Source: Serratia symbiotica (GTDB taxonomy: Bacteria; Pseudomonadota; Gammaproteobacteria; Enterobacterales; Enterobacteriaceae). From it: a DNA stretch of 64,000 nt. The notes below the pieces were generated by a model. It had not been told where the DNA came from. It made no database searches and saw only the letters and a list, made by a program, of their open reading frames with translations. The DNA is taken from contig FUHL01000001.1 of assembly GCA_900155695.1 (NCBI GenBank), positions 248,001-312,000 on the forward strand, in the 5' to 3' direction. This document shows, in pieces, positions 47,484-59,746 of this stretch (the first letter of the stretch is position 1; each line of letters begins with the position of its first letter). A program made the translations under genes and the position numbers.

Positions 47484-50148
47484 GGTAATGATATGTCCCC
47501 AAGATATTCTTTTTCTATGATAGAAAACTTTTTATGAAATTGAAAGCTTTTATTTATTACATATTATACTTCTCAGTCATGTTACTTTCTCTTACTTAGT
47601 ACGTACCTAACTGATTTGGGATATATTCAATTAAGCTGTTAATTTATTATTTTTTTAAATACATGCTTATCTTTACAAACTAGTTGTTTTATTTACTGCA
47701 TTGCATTTTATAAATAAACAAACTACAATAATATACTTATTTAAGTAATTGGCTGGATATAAAAGTATGCAGCATATTCTATAGTCAAATATTTTATATA
47801 TCTTCATTTATAATTTATATGAAAGACTTTTAGTAAAAAATTTTTATTTATGATAATATCAAGATTTAAGGCTTAATACATACATAAAGTGTAGAAATAA
47901 TATATTCATACAGAAGGTTACCAATGGCGCTTTTGAAGTTTATATAATAATAGAATGCAGCTCTATTGTTATATAGAACTTATAAAAGATTAATCATCAA
48001 TATATCTATTAATTACAATTGATAAGATATATTTTGACTGTTTCTTTTGATAAAATAGAGATGATTTATATATCATCATACTTATTATTTGCCATTAATT
48101 TCTTTTATTATATATCATAGGCCATGATTGCACTTTTAAAGTGTTTCTTAAAATTTATTTTTATAAATAAATTTCTTATAAATTATACGCTTGCAATAAT
48201 ATTGCAACACAATAAAGCAAAACCAGTATCATTTATTAATGCTTAATAAGATATATCTACTATAAGTGATAATTATATTGTAATGATGTTTTATATGCTA
48301 TATTTCGATATCCACACCATAAAATTAATTTTTAAAATTTAAGTTAAATAATAAACTAACAATTATTTATATACAATAGATATATAATAGAAACTATAAA
48401 AACTATAGCATTTCTTAAATAAGGTTATTTGTATAAAATGTTTAAATTTTATGACTTTATTTCAAATAATTGTATTAAATTAAAACATGATTTGCATTTT
48501 GCGTAGACATTATTCTATGCATTGATTTATAATTTAAATATCATCTGCATAAAATCGCATGTATCTAGTATAGAACTTCGCATGAATATGCGGTCGCGTT
48601 ATTTATATTTTTTAAAATATATAAAATATTTTTTGTTATTTCTTATTTTCAATAAATATAATATCTCTACTATTTCCTGTATCACCTATATATAGGTATA
48701 GGGGTGTAATACTAGAGATAGCATTGCTCATTAATATAAATTTTTTATTAAAAATTAATTTTTAGACATTGCTGTGTTATGCAGATTACTTAACAGTAAG
48801 ATTTATTATAATACATTAGTAACCAATTAATATAAATCACTTTTCTAATCATTAAATAAGTTTATCTTAATAAAGATAAATATATGGCGTAAATGTATTT
48901 AGCATATTTATATTTAATGTACTATCAGTTTCAATTTCCATTGAAACTATATTTAGTAGTGTAAAATAGTCAGTTTAGTAGAGCAATATAAATGCTTTAT
49001 ATGCGATTATTTATTAGGTCGCGTATTGGATGACAGTATAATTAATATATTAAGTTAGCTGCTTATATTAGTTCTTGTATTGAGATAGAATTTATTTTAA
49101 ATTTGATAATGGATTGGATGCGATTCAAGCAGTATTTCGAATCCTGTCATATGTATACTAGATTGACCTATTATAGGTAGCACTTTGGATGTTAGCATAT
49201 AATTAACATCTACATTCATACTATTAATATCATTGTATACATTATGATTTATTTTGGTAAGCTCAATAGCTACTATTTTTATTCTTGATAATATATTAAT
49301 TAATATAGCAAGTACAGTAATTAAAAATTATGTGTTGATAGACATTTTTCTAAAAATATTTTTCGATTGGATATAGTACTCAAGAGTAGATATATTGTCT
49401 TTGTTAGTTTATAGTTGAGTACTTATCGAAGTTAGTGGACATTACTTCTATTCATCTTGAATTTTACTTTATTTGGGTATTTTATAAAAAATTTATAATT
49501 TCTTCAGTAAAATTTAAATTAAGACATGTAATTTTTTGTTTAGTGTATCACTGATAACATTTAAGAAACTAATATACTTTTTATTTTAAAACCAAAAATT
49601 AACTGCCCGTCGTTAATTAATATGATAATGCATAAGATATCGATACTACAGTATAGTATAACACATGATTTACTATTTCTTTAATGAATACAAGTGCAGT
49701 CAGATGTGAACTCTATTGAGTATTTATACTATATTAGAGAAGTAAATAAAGATTATAATCAAAAAGATATATAAGTTTTATGGTGTTACTTTTAACTTAG
49801 GGTTATTAATGAGCAATAACCCTAAAAAATTAATAACTATGGATTTATTCGTAATAGCGTTAAGTCTAATAAGATATTTGTATAATTTGTCGATGGATAT
49901 TTAAGTTATGAACTATTTTAAATGATTTATTTTTAATTATATTTTATATTAGTTATTGAATAATTAGTGATCATGTCTATTAATTTAATGAATTATTTTT
50001 ATTACGAAAATATATCGTCGTATAAGGAATGCTTTTAATAAATCCATATGATCCACTTCGATAGTATTAGTAATTTTATGCCAAGTTAAACACCTTAACT
50101 TAATTAAGTTAATCATAATTGATATATACTAAATAGCTTATCATTTTT
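47484..50148. other. 2.7-kb gene desert at the recN position
   Basis: No recN-like frame or any other gene can be seen; it is the longest empty stretch of the window. Structures noted are an 8-bp hairpin GTTTCAAT-ttcc-ATTGAAAC (48928-48947) and an 11-bp stem TTAGGGTTATT / AATAACCCTAA (49797-49825), neither followed by a T-run. Confidence 0.75.
49797..49825. repeat. 11-bp inverted repeat in a gene desert
   Basis: TTAGGGTTATT - aatgagc - AATAACCCTAA. No T-tract follows on either strand, so it is not a standard terminator. It lies about 320 bp beyond the nadK stop. Confidence 0.6.
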
Positions 50149-51027
50149 TTAAAATAACTTTTTTGACCAACCTAATTTGGAACTTAACACATTGAAAAAA
50201 ATGTAATTTTTAGGATGAATAAGTTTTAGCTTGACATTGCTGCGGCTGATCAATACTTCTTCTCCTTCTTGAACAGGTAGAGAAATTTGGTTATCGCAAC
50301 TTATTTTAAGATCAGTTATCATCTGCGCAAACTTCAGGCGAATTATGCTGTTACTATTAATGACTAGTGGACGGGCAGACAGCGTATGCGGAAACATAGG
50401 TACTAATACAATCGCTTCTAAAGATGGAGTAAGTATTGGTCCACCAGCTGATAGAGCATAGGCGGTAGATCCGCTTGGTGTAGCTATAATAAGACCATCA
50501 GACCGCTGCGAGAAAGCAAATCGATCATCAATATATACTTCAAACTCAATCATATGTGCTACTTTACCAGGATGGAGTATAACTTCATTAATAGCAGTGC
50601 TAATACGGAGTATTTTCTGTTCTTTGTATACGTTAGTTTCTAGTAGAAATCTCTCTTCATCAATGTATTCGCCTTCTAGTACATCTGATAACTGTTGCAG
50701 AACATTTTCTGGATTTAGATCTGTGAGAAAACCTAGGCTGCCACGATTTACGCCGATTACCTTGATATCATAATACGCTAATACACGTGCGGCACTCAGC
50801 ATATTACCATCACCACCTACTACTACTGCTAAATCAGCCTGCTGACCAATATCGACTAAACTGCTTGTAATAACGTTTTTTAGGTGCAAGGACTGAGCAA
50901 TGTGCTGTTCAATTATCACGTAATAACCACGAGCGATTAACCAATGATAAAGCATCTCATGTGTTGCTAATGCTAATGTATGACGAGGGGAACCAACAAT
51001 ACCTATACAGGTAAACTTTTTATTCAT
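50149..51027 (-). CDS. nadK: NAD kinase
   Basis: 292 residues, exactly the E. coli length, from ATG 51027 ([16 protein letters not shown]); a start at 51063 would add twelve residues with no homology. It phosphorylates NAD to NADP and is essential. The catalytic GGDGN motif is in [18 protein letters not shown], the NAD-binding stretch is [21 protein letters not shown], and the family tail LGWSKKLF is complete. AAGGAA lies upstream. It is divergent from grpE, as in E. coli, with 125 bp between. Confidence 0.98.
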   Translation of the reverse strand: MNKKFTCIGIVGSPRHTLALATHEMLYHWLIARGYYVIIEQHIAQSLHLKNVITSSLVDIGQQADLAVVVGGDGNMLSAARVLAYYDIKVIGVNRGSLGFLTDLNPENVLQQLSDVLEGEYIDEERFLLETNVYKEQKILRISTAINEVILHPGKVAHMIEFEVYIDDRFAFSQRSDGLIIATPSGSTAYALSAGGPILTPSLEAIVLVPMFPHTLSARPLVINSNSIIRLKFAQMITDLKISCDNQISLPVQEGEEVLISRSNVKLKLIHPKNYIFFNVLSSKLGWSKKLF

Positions 51028-51081
51028 GGTTATTATATTCCTTACCGGAGCTAGGTTATGCACTACATTATGACTGATTCA

Positions 51082-51109
51082 CTTGAAACGCTATTTTTCA
51101 TCCCCATCA
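51082..51109 (+). promoter_or_regulatory. Sigma-32 (RpoH) heat-shock promoter of grpE
   Basis: CTTGAAA at 51082-51088 and CCCCATCA at 51102-51109 with a 13-bp spacer match the E. coli sigma-32 consensus (CTTGAAA, then CCCCATNT). It lies 43 bp before the grpE start in the nadK-grpE interval. Confidence 0.85.
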
Positions 51110-51152
51110 TAAGCCAAGTCATAGGATTAATGCTAAAACACGGAGAGATTTC

Positions 51153-51746
51153 ATGAGTAATATAGAATATAAGACAGTAAACGAAAAAATATCAGAAGAA
51201 ATAGAACAGAAGTCGAAATGTGATGATGTCTTGCCTGAAGTGGTAGAGACTGTTGATATGCGTGACGCGCACATCATGGAATTAGAAGCTCAATTACTTG
51301 AAGCTAAGCATAATGAAAATGACACGCGAGATAGCTTACTACGAGCTAAAGCGGAAATAGAGAACATACGTCGGCGTACAGAACTCGATATTGAAAAAAA
51401 CCATAAATTTGCATTAGAGAAATTCTCTTGTGATTTACTTCCAGTGCTCGATAATTTAGAGCGTGCTTTGGAACTGTTTGATAAAAATAATTCTACGCTA
51501 ACATCGATGATTGAAGGTATTGAGCTAACATTAAAATCTTTACAGGATGTTTTGTATAAGTACGGCATTAAGATTGTTAGTGATATTGATGTACCGTTTA
51601 ATCCTGATATTCATCAGGCCATGAGCCTTATCGAAACTGATAGTCATCAACCAAACTATGTAATCATGGTAATGCAGAAAGGTTATATATTGAATGGTAG
51701 ATTACTTCGTCCTGCTATGGTTTCAGTTTCTAAAACTAAAGAATAA
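51153..51746 (+). CDS. grpE: Nucleotide exchange factor GrpE
   Basis: 197 residues, the E. coli length. It releases ADP from DnaK in the DnaK-DnaJ-GrpE chaperone cycle. The N-terminal half is a long charged helix (the coiled-coil dimer stalk), followed by [19 protein letters not shown] and the C-terminal beta domain ending in [24 protein letters not shown] precedes ATG 51153. A heat-shock promoter lies just upstream and a terminator just downstream, so it is a single-gene unit with preserved stress control. Confidence 0.98.
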   Translation: MSNIEYKTVNEKISEEIEQKSKCDDVLPEVVETVDMRDAHIMELEAQLLEAKHNENDTRDSLLRAKAEIENIRRRTELDIEKNHKFALEKFSCDLLPVLDNLERALELFDKNNSTLTSMIEGIELTLKSLQDVLYKYGIKIVSDIDVPFNPDIHQAMSLIETDSHQPNYVIMVMQKGYILNGRLLRPAMVSVSKTKE

Positions 51747-51834
51747 GACCTCAGTATGAGAAAATTTATCCTATTTACATCTTTATAAATTTAAGAATTA
51801 GTGAATTGATCTTATCGTGCTATATATAATATAT

Positions 51835-51872
51835 ATCCGGAAACGTCTCTTGCTTCCGGATTTTAGCTTTTT
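51835..51872 (+). terminator. Terminator of grpE
   Basis: Stem ATCCGGAA / TTCCGGAT with an 11-nt loop, followed by TTTAGCTTTTT. The T-tract overlaps the last codons of the convergent ung gene. Confidence 0.8.
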
Positions 51873-52537
51873 ACGGACCAATCAATCGGTGTAAAACCTT
51901 GTTGCTTTAGAAATTGATTAGTTTTTGAAAAATGGCGACAACCGAAGAATCCACGGTGTGCTGAAAGTGGTGATGGATGTGGTGCTTTTAGCACATAATG
52001 GCGTTTTAAATCAATCAAGTTACATTTTTTCTGTGCATAAGATCCCCAGAGTAAGAAGACTACACTATTACAGTGCTTATTTATTGATCTAATTACTTGA
52101 TCTGTAAACATTTCCCAGCCTAAATTAGCGTGTGAATGCGCATGACCTGCTTCTACAGTTAGTACTGTATTAAGTAAAAATACTCCTTGTTCAGCCCAAC
52201 TCTGTAGATAACCGTGCTTAGGATATTCAAATCCAGTAATATCACTTACGAGTTCTTTGTATATATTCATAAGCGAAGGAGGAATCGATACGTTTAAATT
52301 TACGGAGAAAGATAAGCCATGTGCTTGATTAGGGCCATGATATGGATCTTGACCTAGGATAACTACCTTGATATTAGTTAGTTTAGTAATTTTAAAAGCA
52401 TTGAAAACATCTATCTGTGGAGGATAAATAGTTTTTCCAGCTTGACGTTCAGCTGTAATAGAGGAGAGTATTTTAATAAAATAGCACTTTTCTATTTCTG
52501 TTTTAATAAAATCATTCCAGGTTAAAGATATAGACAT
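51863..52537 (-). CDS. ung: Uracil-DNA glycosylase
   Basis: 224 residues (E. coli 229) from ATG 52537 ([14 protein letters not shown]), which has AGGAAG upstream; the in-frame ATG at 52612 would add 25 lysine/asparagine-rich residues without homology. It removes uracil that arises from cytosine deamination. The catalytic water-activating Asp is in [20 protein letters not shown], and the catalytic His is in [15 protein letters not shown]. Retention of Ung in a strongly AT-biased genome is notable because it counters C-to-T change. Confidence 0.97.
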   Translation of the reverse strand: MSISLTWNDFIKTEIEKCYFIKILSSITAERQAGKTIYPPQIDVFNAFKITKLTNIKVVILGQDPYHGPNQAHGLSFSVNLNVSIPPSLMNIYKELVSDITGFEYPKHGYLQSWAEQGVFLLNTVLTVEAGHAHSHANLGWEMFTDQVIRSINKHCNSVVFLLWGSYAQKKCNLIDLKRHYVLKAPHPSPLSAHRGFFGCRHFSKTNQFLKQQGFTPIDWSVKS

Positions 52538-52736
52538 AAATATCTTCCTTGTTTTATTAATAATTAATTTACTATCATTTAATATATTTTCTAAATTTAT
52601 CTTATAAATCAATTATAAAGGTTATTTTATTTTTATAGTTAATAAATTAATATTGCAGGAGACATAAGAGGTAGAATTAAAATTATTTATTATTATAAAT
52701 TTCAATTGCTTATTTATATATTAAGGAAATCAAAGT

Positions 52737-52762
52737 AAAAAACTGGGCTTGCCCAGTTTTTT
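52737..52762 (-). terminator. Terminator of the alpha ribosomal operon
   Basis: Perfect 11-bp stem AAAAAACTGGG / CCCAGTTTTTT with a 4-nt loop, 41 bp beyond rplQ; T-runs exist on both strands. The same hairpin type ends the alpha operon in E. coli. Confidence 0.9.
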
Positions 52763-52802
52763 ACACAATGACTCATTACCGAATCAATTTTACTTTAAAT
52801 GG

Positions 52803-53165
52803 TTATTCAGCATGCGACACTAACTCAATGTATGCCATAGGTGCGTTATCCCCTACACGGAAGCCACATTTTAGAATACGCGTATAACCACCAGAACGGC
52901 TTACTAAGCGTGGCCCGAGTTCATTAAAAAGTTTTACTACGATCTCATTATCACGAGTACGAGCGAATGCTAAACGACGATTAGCTATATTATCGATCTT
53001 AGCAAGAGTAATTAGTGGTTCAACAAAACAACGTAACTCTTTAGCTTTTAATAGGGTTGTCTTAATCATTGTATGACGGATTAAAGATCCAATCATATTG
53101 CGAAACATAGCCTGTCTATGACTGCTATTACGGTTTAATTGACGACCACTCTTACGATGACGCAT
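52803..53165 (-). CDS. rplQ: 50S ribosomal protein L17
   Basis: 120 residues (E. coli 127). It begins [20 protein letters not shown] and keeps the basic core and the [26 protein letters not shown]-terminal fold in pieces visible across the frame; the tail is a few residues shorter than in E. coli. Last gene of the alpha operon, 43 bp after rpoA, followed by the operon terminator. Confidence 0.98.
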   Translation of the reverse strand: MRHRKSGRQLNRNSSHRQAMFRNMIGSLIRHTMIKTTLLKAKELRCFVEPLITLAKIDNIANRRLAFARTRDNEIVVKLFNELGPRLVSRSGGYTRILKCGFRVGDNAPMAYIELVSHAE

Positions 53166-53208
53166 GATAACTTTATCCTTATCAGTAAAATCTTAACTTG
53201 TCATCTAT

Positions 53209-54198
53209 TTACTCATCAGAAATACTTGCTGGTGGCCAATTCTCTAGGCGCATGCCAAGAGATAAACCACGTAAAGCTAGTATGTCTTTGATTTCAGTTA
53301 AAGATTTTTTACCTAAATTTGGCGTTTTTAGCAATTCAACCTCAGTTTTCTGCACTAGATCACCAATGTAGTGAATAGCTTCCGCCTTAAGACAATTAGC
53401 AGAACGAACAGTCAACTCCAGATCATCAACAGGTCTTAATAAGAGTGGATCGAACTCTGGTTTCTCTTCTTTTATTTCTGGTTGACGTACATCACGAAGA
53501 TCAATGAAAGCTTCAAGTTGTTCAGCTAGAATAGTAGCAGCTCGACGAATTGCCTCTTCAGGATCAATTGTACCATTAGTTTCCATCTCGATTATTAACT
53601 TATCTAAGTCTGTGCGTTGCTCTACACGCGCTGCTTCAACATTGTAGGCAATACGCTCTACAGGGCTAAAACAAGCATCAACTAATAGACGACCAATTTT
53701 TTGGTTATCTTCTTCTAAATGAATTCTAGAAGAAGCCGATATATAACCACGTCCACGCTGTACTTTTATACGCATTCCGATAGCAGCGTTTTCATCGGTC
53801 AAATGGCATATAACATGCTGTAACTGAAGTATTTCGACATCACCATCATGGATGATATCGGCAGCAGTCACAGGCCCAATTCCAGATTTATTCAAGGTAA
53901 GCATCACTTCATCTTTTCCTTGAACTCTTACAGCTAGTCCTTTTAGGTTGAGCAGAATCTCCAGGATATCTTCCTGTATACCTTCTTTAGTGCTATACTC
54001 ATGCAGTACACCATCAATCTCAACTTCGGTTACCGCGCAACCGGGCATTGAGGAAAGCAGAATACGGCGCAATGCGTTACCAAGAGTATGGCCAAAACCA
54101 CGCTCTAAAGGTTCAAGGGTCACCTTAGCATGAGTCGAGCTAATTTGCTCAATATCTACCAAGCGCGGTTTTAGAAATTCTGTCACAGAACCCTGCAT
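53209..54198 (-). CDS. rpoA: RNA polymerase alpha subunit
   Basis: 329 residues, the E. coli length, from ATG 54198 ([18 protein letters not shown]) with AGAGGA upstream; an in-frame start at 54228 would overlap rpsD and lacks homology. The N-terminal assembly domain ([21 protein letters not shown]) and the C-terminal domain ([32 protein letters not shown]) that contacts UP elements and activators are both intact. It lies between rpsD and rplQ as in E. coli. Confidence 0.99.
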   Translation of the reverse strand: MQGSVTEFLKPRLVDIEQISSTHAKVTLEPLERGFGHTLGNALRRILLSSMPGCAVTEVEIDGVLHEYSTKEGIQEDILEILLNLKGLAVRVQGKDEVMLTLNKSGIGPVTAADIIHDGDVEILQLQHVICHLTDENAAIGMRIKVQRGRGYISASSRIHLEEDNQKIGRLLVDACFSPVERIAYNVEAARVEQRTDLDKLIIEMETNGTIDPEEAIRRAATILAEQLEAFIDLRDVRQPEIKEEKPEFDPLLLRPVDDLELTVRSANCLKAEAIHYIGDLVQKTEVELLKTPNLGKKSLTEIKDILALRGLSLGMRLENWPPASISDE

Positions 54199-54224
54199 TA
54201 TGTCCTCTCTTTGAGAGTCAAGCG

Positions 54225-54845
54225 TCACTTTGAGTAAAGCTCAACGATCAAGTATTCGTTAATATCCGCAGACAAATCAGTACGTTCAGGAATACCTTTG
54301 AACACACCTTCCATCTTTAGTGCATCCACCTCTAGCCACGTTGGTTTTTCACGTTGTTCGGCTAGCTCTAAAGAAGCTTTAATACGAGATTGCTTTTTAG
54401 CTTTATCGCGAATACTGATTACGTCATGCGGAGAAACTTGATAAGAAGCGATGTTAACAACATGACCGTTTACTACAATAGCTTTATGGCTAACTAACTG
54501 ACGTGACTCTGCACGCGTAGCACCAAAACCCATACGGTAAACGACATTATCTAAACGACTTTCTAGTAATTGCAATAAGGTTGCACCAGTATTTCCCTTT
54601 AAGCGTGCTGCTTCTTTATAATAGTTACGGAATTGACGTTCTAATATACCGTATATACGACGCACTTTCTGTTTTTCACGTAATTGTAAGCCATAGTCAG
54701 ATACACGAGGCTTACGTCCACCATGTTGACCAGGTGGTTGATCAATTTTACATTTAGTATCAATCGCCCGAACACCAGACTTTAAAAAAAGATCCGTGCC
54801 CTCTCGACGACTAAGTTTCAGCTTAATACCCAAATATCTTGCCAT
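54225..54845 (-). CDS. rpsD: 30S ribosomal protein S4
   Basis: 206 residues, the E. coli length, from ATG 54845 ([19 protein letters not shown]); upstream codons to 54908 lack homology. S4 nucleates 30S assembly and, in E. coli, represses its own operon by binding the leader before rpsM. That leader is conserved here. [19 protein letters not shown] and the S4 domain with [19 protein letters not shown] are present. Confidence 0.99.
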   Translation of the reverse strand: MARYLGIKLKLSRREGTDLFLKSGVRAIDTKCKIDQPPGQHGGRKPRVSDYGLQLREKQKVRRIYGILERQFRNYYKEAARLKGNTGATLLQLLESRLDNVVYRMGFGATRAESRQLVSHKAIVVNGHVVNIASYQVSPHDVISIRDKAKKQSRIKASLELAEQREKPTWLEVDALKMEGVFKGIPERTDLSADINEYLIVELYSK

Positions 54846-54877
54846 TTTCTTTCTCCAACAATCCGCAAATATTGGCG

Positions 54878-55270
<393 letters not shown>

Positions 55271-55283
55271 TTAATTACCCCGA

Positions 55284-55640
55284 TTATTTCTTGATCGGTT
55301 TACGCGGACCTTTACGTGTCCGTGCGTTTGTCTTAGTACGTTGACCACGAACCGGTAGACTACGACGATGACGCAAACCACGATACGTACCAAGATCCAT
55401 CAGACGCTTGATGCTCAGGGTAACTTCACGACGCAAATCACCTTCAATAGCAAACTTAGAAACTTTATCACGCAGTTGTTCTATTTGCTCTTCAGACAGC
55501 TCACTGATCTTAACATTTTGAGCAATACCCGTAGCGATACATATGGACTGTGAACGAGTTTTACCAATTCCGAAGATCGACGTTAATGCGATTACGGTAT
55601 GTTTATGATCAGGAATGTTAATGCCTGCTATACGGGCCAC
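55284..55640 (-). CDS. rpsM: 30S ribosomal protein S13
   Basis: 118 residues, the E. coli length, beginning at GTG 55640 ([19 protein letters not shown]), the same start codon as E. coli. The preceding AGGAGTGCATA is part of the S4-controlled leader. S13 sits in the 30S head and contacts the A- and P-site tRNAs; its basic tail [15 protein letters not shown] is intact. First gene of the alpha operon. Confidence 0.99.
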   Translation of the reverse strand: MARIAGINIPDHKHTVIALTSIFGIGKTRSQSICIATGIAQNVKISELSEEQIEQLRDKVSKFAIEGDLRREVTLSIKRLMDLGTYRGLRHRRSLPVRGQRTKTNARTRKGPRKPIKK

Positions 55641-55712
55641 TATGCACTCCTACTATTTATATAGCAACACTATTCTGAAAAGCCCGTCAGGATACTCAAA
55701 TAGCATTGCGGT
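55641..55712 (-). promoter_or_regulatory. Alpha-operon leader pseudoknot (S4 translational operator)
   Basis: The minus-strand sequence before rpsM carries the blocks TATTTGAGTATCCTG, CGGGCTTTTCAG and AGTAGGAGTGCATAGTGGCC, which match the E. coli alpha-operon leader from memory. Helix GCAATGCTATT pairs with AATAGTGTTGC over 11 pairs, including two wobbles, although its bases differ from the E. coli helix. In E. coli S4 binding here blocks rpsM translation. The ribosome binding site and GTG start lie inside the fold. Confidence 0.85.
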
Positions 55713-55781
55713 AATATAGAAAAGATTGGCTAGCCATATAGACAGCCCAACCCAACTTTTTAATAAAAATATGTGAAATAA

Positions 55782-55931
<150 letters not shown>

Positions 55932-57266
55932 CTAATGATTAAAACCTTTCAGATTAGCTTTCTTTAATGCAGACTCGTATTGACTAGACATCATTAAAGT
56001 TTGGACTTGAGCCATAAAATCCATAATAACGACAACCACAATTAGCAGTGAGGTACCACCAAAATAAAATGGTACTGTTACTACATCACGCATGAATTCT
56101 GGAATTAAGCAGATAAAAGTAATATATATTGCACCTACAAATGTTAAACGTGTCATGACTTTATCGATATATTTTGCCGTTTGTTCTCCAGGCCTAATAC
56201 CTGCCACAAAAGCACCAGATTTTTTTAGGTTATCCGCTGTCTCCCGTGGATTAAAAACTAATGCTGTGTAAAAGAAACAGAAGAATATGATTGCAGATGC
56301 ATAGAGTAACACATACATAGGTTTTCCTGGTTGCAAATATAGCGAAACAGTTGTGAGCCAATCCCAACCTATACCACCTCCAAACCAAGTTGAAATCGTA
56401 GCTGGAAATAGAATGATGCTAGAAGCAAAAATTGCTGGAATTACACCTGCCATATTTACTTTCAATGGTAAATGTGTGCTCTGTGCCGCGTAAAAATGAC
56501 GACCTTGTTGACGTTTAGCATAATGTACGATAATACGACGTTGGCCTCGCTCGATAAAAATAACAAAAAATGTTACTGTAAACACAAATATTGCAATCAA
56601 TAACAAACATATAATGTGTAATAGACCTTGCCTTGTCTGCTCAATAATATGAGCTAATGCAGGCGGTAGTCCTGCTACAATACCTGCAAAAATGATAATC
56701 GAAATACCGTTACCTATACCCCGTTCTGTAATCTGTTCACCTAACCACATTAGAAATACCGTACCAGTTACTAAACTTACCACCGCTGTAAAGTAGAATA
56801 GTAATCCTGTATTCATTACTAAACCCTGCATACCAGGCATATTAGGTAGGCCAGCAGCAATGCCAATTGATTGGAATATAGCTAATATAAGGGTACCATA
56901 ACGTGTATACTGACTAATCTTATTACGACCAGCTTCCCCTTCTTTCTTAATTTCTGCTAATGCTGGATGAACAACTGTTAACAATTGGATAATAATAGAT
57001 GACGAAATATATGGCATAATACCCAATGCAAAGATAGAAGCACGGCTGAGTGCACCACCAGAGAACATGTTAAACATTTCAATGATTGTACCTCTTTGTT
57101 GTTCTAACAATTTAGCCAGTACAGTAGCATCAACACCAGGAATTGGAATAAATGAGCCAATACGGAAGACAAGTAGCATACCAATAACAAATAATAATCT
57201 GTACTTCAACTCGCCTAATCCGCCTTGAGCACTTTTAAAATCGAATTCTGGTTGCTTAGTAGCCAT
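55932..57266 (-). CDS. secY: Preprotein translocase subunit SecY
   Basis: 444 residues (E. coli 443). It is the ten-helix channel of the Sec translocon, needed to export the fimbrial proteins, CysP, ApbE and BamE in this window. [35 protein letters not shown], the ribosome/SecA loops ([16 protein letters not shown]) and [16 protein letters not shown] are conserved. The frame is complete and lies 8 bp after rplO. Confidence 0.99.
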   Translation of the reverse strand: MATKQPEFDFKSAQGGLGELKYRLLFVIGMLLVFRIGSFIPIPGVDATVLAKLLEQQRGTIIEMFNMFSGGALSRASIFALGIMPYISSSIIIQLLTVVHPALAEIKKEGEAGRNKISQYTRYGTLILAIFQSIGIAAGLPNMPGMQGLVMNTGLLFYFTAVVSLVTGTVFLMWLGEQITERGIGNGISIIIFAGIVAGLPPALAHIIEQTRQGLLHIICLLLIAIFVFTVTFFVIFIERGQRRIIVHYAKRQQGRHFYAAQSTHLPLKVNMAGVIPAIFASSIILFPATISTWFGGGIGWDWLTTVSLYLQPGKPMYVLLYASAIIFFCFFYTALVFNPRETADNLKKSGAFVAGIRPGEQTAKYIDKVMTRLTFVGAIYITFICLIPEFMRDVVTVPFYFGGTSLLIVVVVIMDFMAQVQTLMMSSQYESALKKANLKGFNH

Positions 57267-57274
57267 TAGCTCAC

Positions 57275-57709
57275 TTATTCCTCAATTTTACCGCCAGCCG
57301 CTTCAATAGCGGCTTTAGCACCTTTTGTGACACGCAAACCACGAAGTGTAACGGGATAACTTATTTTACCAGAAAGTATAACTTTTACGAACTTAATCTG
57401 TGATTTAATAATGTTAGTATTTTTTAGCGTATTTAAATCTATAAAATCCTCTTTAATCCAATCTATTTCAGATAAACGTACTTCTGCAGTAACCATATCT
57501 TTTCGCGAAATGAAACCAAATTTTGGTAATCTACGATATAGAGGCATCTGACCACCTTCAAAACGTCTACGTAGGTTACATCCAGAACGAGCTTTCTGAC
57601 CTTTGTGACCACGTCCGCTAGTTTTGCCTAAGCCTGATCCGGTGCCACGACCTACACGTTTTTGCGTATGCTTAGCACCTTTAGCAGGGGTAAGAGTATT
57701 TAAATGCAT
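57275..57709 (-). CDS. rplO: 50S ribosomal protein L15
   Basis: 144 residues, the E. coli length. It begins [20 protein letters not shown] and has the glycine-rich [20 protein letters not shown] segment; the C-terminus reads [18 protein letters not shown]. It directly abuts rpmD. Confidence 0.99.
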   Translation of the reverse strand: MHLNTLTPAKGAKHTQKRVGRGTGSGLGKTSGRGHKGQKARSGCNLRRRFEGGQMPLYRRLPKFGFISRKDMVTAEVRLSEIDWIKEDFIDLNTLKNTNIIKSQIKFVKVILSGKISYPVTLRGLRVTKGAKAAIEAAGGKIEE

Positions 57710-57892
57710 CTATTCCTCCTCCACTTTTACCATATAGGAAACTAGGTTAGTCATACCTCGTAAAGAAGGAGTATCCTCACGCTTAACAGTGTGTCCAATA
57801 TAACGCAAACCAAGACCAAGAAGTGTCGCTTTATGTTTTGGTAGGCAGCCAATAGCACTTTTAATTTGTGTTATTTTAAGAGTTTTAGCCAT
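57710..57892 (-). CDS. rpmD: 50S ribosomal protein L30
   Basis: 60 residues (E. coli 59), [20 protein letters not shown] through to [12 protein letters not shown]. The stop codon touches the rplO start codon, and the gene lies 5 bp after rpsE. Confidence 0.98.
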   Translation of the reverse strand: MAKTLKITQIKSAIGCLPKHKATLLGLGLRYIGHTVKREDTPSLRGMTNLVSYMVKVEEE

Positions 57893-57897
57893 GGTAA

Positions 57898-58398
57898 TTA
57901 TTCCAGAATATATGCAATTGATTTGCCCCTCTTAGCAGCAATCATCTCAGGGGTTTTCATATTTGACAAGGCATCAATCGTTGCACGCACTACATTAATT
58001 GGATTTGTTGAACCATAAGCTTTAGCTAATACATTGTGCACACCAGCCACTTCAAGGACAGCTCGCATGGCACCGCCTGCGATTATACCGGTACCTTCGT
58101 TAGCTGGTTTCATAAAAACACTAGAACCAGTGTGTTCACCTTTAACAGAGTGTTGCAGGGTATTGTTATTCAATACAATATTCATCATGTTGCGACGAGC
58201 TTTTTCCATCGCTTTCTGGATCGCTGCCGGAACTTCGCGTGCTTTACCGTATCCAAAACCAACACGACCGTTACCATCACCAACGACAGTTAGTGCAGTA
58301 AAACTGAAAATACGGCCACCTTTTACAGTTTTGGATACGCGATTTACAGCGATTAGCTTTTCCTGCAGTTCGCCAGCTTGTTTTTCGATGTCTGCCAT
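57898..58398 (-). CDS. rpsE: 30S ribosomal protein S5
   Basis: 166 residues (E. coli 167). The N-terminal double-stranded-RNA-binding fold ([19 protein letters not shown]) and [19 protein letters not shown] are intact. S5 contributes to decoding accuracy and mRNA unwinding at the entry channel. Upstream is rplR. Confidence 0.99.
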   Translation of the reverse strand: MADIEKQAGELQEKLIAVNRVSKTVKGGRIFSFTALTVVGDGNGRVGFGYGKAREVPAAIQKAMEKARRNMMNIVLNNNTLQHSVKGEHTGSSVFMKPANEGTGIIAGGAMRAVLEVAGVHNVLAKAYGSTNPINVVRATIDALSNMKTPEMIAAKRGKSIAYILE

Positions 58399-58412
58399 CT
58401 TAAACCTCTTCT

Positions 58413-58766
58413 TTAGAACTGAAGGCCAGCTTCACGGGCAGAATCTGCCAGTGCCTGGACTCGACCATGATATTTGAAACCGGAACGATCAAAAGCGACT
58501 GTTGTGATCCCTTTTGCTAAGGCACGTTCAGCTAACACTTTACCTACAGCTGCTGCAGCGTCTTTATTACCGGCATACTTTAATTGCTTAGTGATAACTT
58601 TTTCTAAAGTAGAAACGGCTACTAAAACTTCAGACTTGTTCGGAGTAATTACCTGTGCATACATATGGCGAGGGGTACGGTGTACCACCAAGCGAATCAC
58701 ACCTAGTTCTTTGAACTTTCGGCGTGCACGGGTCGCTCGACGGATGCGACTAGATTTCTTATCCAT
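58413..58766 (-). CDS. rplR: 50S ribosomal protein L18
   Basis: 117 residues, the E. coli length. It binds 5S rRNA together with L5 and L25. [34 protein letters not shown] and the C-terminal [19 protein letters not shown] are typical. Confidence 0.99.
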   Translation of the reverse strand: MDKKSSRIRRATRARRKFKELGVIRLVVHRTPRHMYAQVITPNKSEVLVAVSTLEKVITKQLKYAGNKDAAAAVGKVLAERALAKGITTVAFDRSGFKYHGRVQALADSAREAGLQF

Positions 58767-58775
58767 AGTGTTACC

Positions 58776-59309
58776 TTACTTCTTTTTGGCCTCTTTGGTT
58801 CGTATGATTTCGTTTGCATAGCGAATACCCTTGCCTTTATAAGGCTCAGGACGTCGATAAGAACGTAGATCTGCTGCAACTTGACCAATCATTTGATGAT
58901 CAGCGCCTTTCAATATTATTTCATTTTGACTTGGGCATTCAGCAACAATACCTGCAGGCAAATGATGTTCAATTGGGTGTGAAAAACCAAGAGTTAAATT
59001 TACGACCTTGTTTTTTACAGCAACACGATAACCAACACCTACTAGTTGAAGCTTCTTAGTAAATCCTTCGGTAACACCAATTACCATTGCATTTATAAGA
59101 GCACGTGTAGTACCAGCTTGAGCCCAAGCCTTATAAGACCCTTCGCGCGGAGTAAAAAATAGCACGTTATTTTCTTGATTTACCATAACAGCATCGTGAA
59201 TAGTACGAGTTAATTCACCTTTTTTACCTTTAATCGACACAACCTGGCCGTTAAATTTTATTTCTACGCCAATAGGAATGACGACGGGTGTTTTTGCAAC
59301 ACGAGACAT
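58776..59309 (-). CDS. rplF: 50S ribosomal protein L6
   Basis: 177 residues, the E. coli length, from ATG 59309 ([19 protein letters not shown]), which has GGAGGAAAG just upstream; ten extra codons from 59339 overlap rpsH and lack homology. The C-terminal [20 protein letters not shown] binds 23S rRNA near the factor-binding site. Confidence 0.99.
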   Translation of the reverse strand: MSRVAKTPVVIPIGVEIKFNGQVVSIKGKKGELTRTIHDAVMVNQENNVLFFTPREGSYKAWAQAGTTRALINAMVIGVTEGFTKKLQLVGVGYRVAVKNKVVNLTLGFSHPIEHHLPAGIVAECPSQNEIILKGADHQMIGQVAADLRSYRRPEPYKGKGIRYANEIIRTKEAKKK

Positions 59310-59323
59310 TCTTTCCTCCAGAA

Positions 59324-59716
59324 TTAAGCTACGTAGCATATAATTTCACCACCAAGACCAGCTAGACGAGCTGAACGATCAGTCATAACACCTTTAGAAG
59401 TAGAAACAACAGCAATACCTAAGCCAGCCATTACTTTTGGTAGTTTATCTTTTTTCTTATAGATACGCAAACCTGGACGGCTGATACGTTGCATGTTTTC
59501 CACTACTGCATTACTTTTGAAGTATTTTAGTACTAATTTTAGAACAGGCTTGTTTTTACCTTCGATTGTGAAAGATTCAATAAATCCTTCTTCTTTTAGA
59601 ACGTTGGAAATGGCTACTTTTACCTTAGAGGCAGGTATGGTAATAGTAACTTTTTTTGCGGTTTGACCATTACGTATACGCGTCAGCATATCTGCGATAG
59701 GATCTTGCATGCTCAT
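59324..59716 (-). CDS. rpsH: 30S ribosomal protein S8
   Basis: 130 residues, the E. coli length: [18 protein letters not shown] through the conserved [20 protein letters not shown] to the end. In E. coli S8 is the translational repressor of the spc operon; its mRNA target was not searched in detail here. Confidence 0.99.
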   Translation of the reverse strand: MSMQDPIADMLTRIRNGQTAKKVTITIPASKVKVAISNVLKEEGFIESFTIEGKNKPVLKLVLKYFKSNAVVENMQRISRPGLRIYKKKDKLPKVMAGLGIAVVSTSKGVMTDRSARLAGLGGEIICYVA

Positions 59717-59746
59717 CTTTCTTTACTCCCGTAATTTAATTGGTAA

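Noticed and set aside
49100-49165. Possible tRNA fragment (ttcgaatcctgtc resembles a T-loop)
   Set aside because: No acceptor stem, D-arm or anticodon arm could be paired around it.
49797-49825. Terminator of nadK
   Set aside because: The inverted repeat is good, but neither strand has a T-run after the stem and it lies about 320 bp from the gene.
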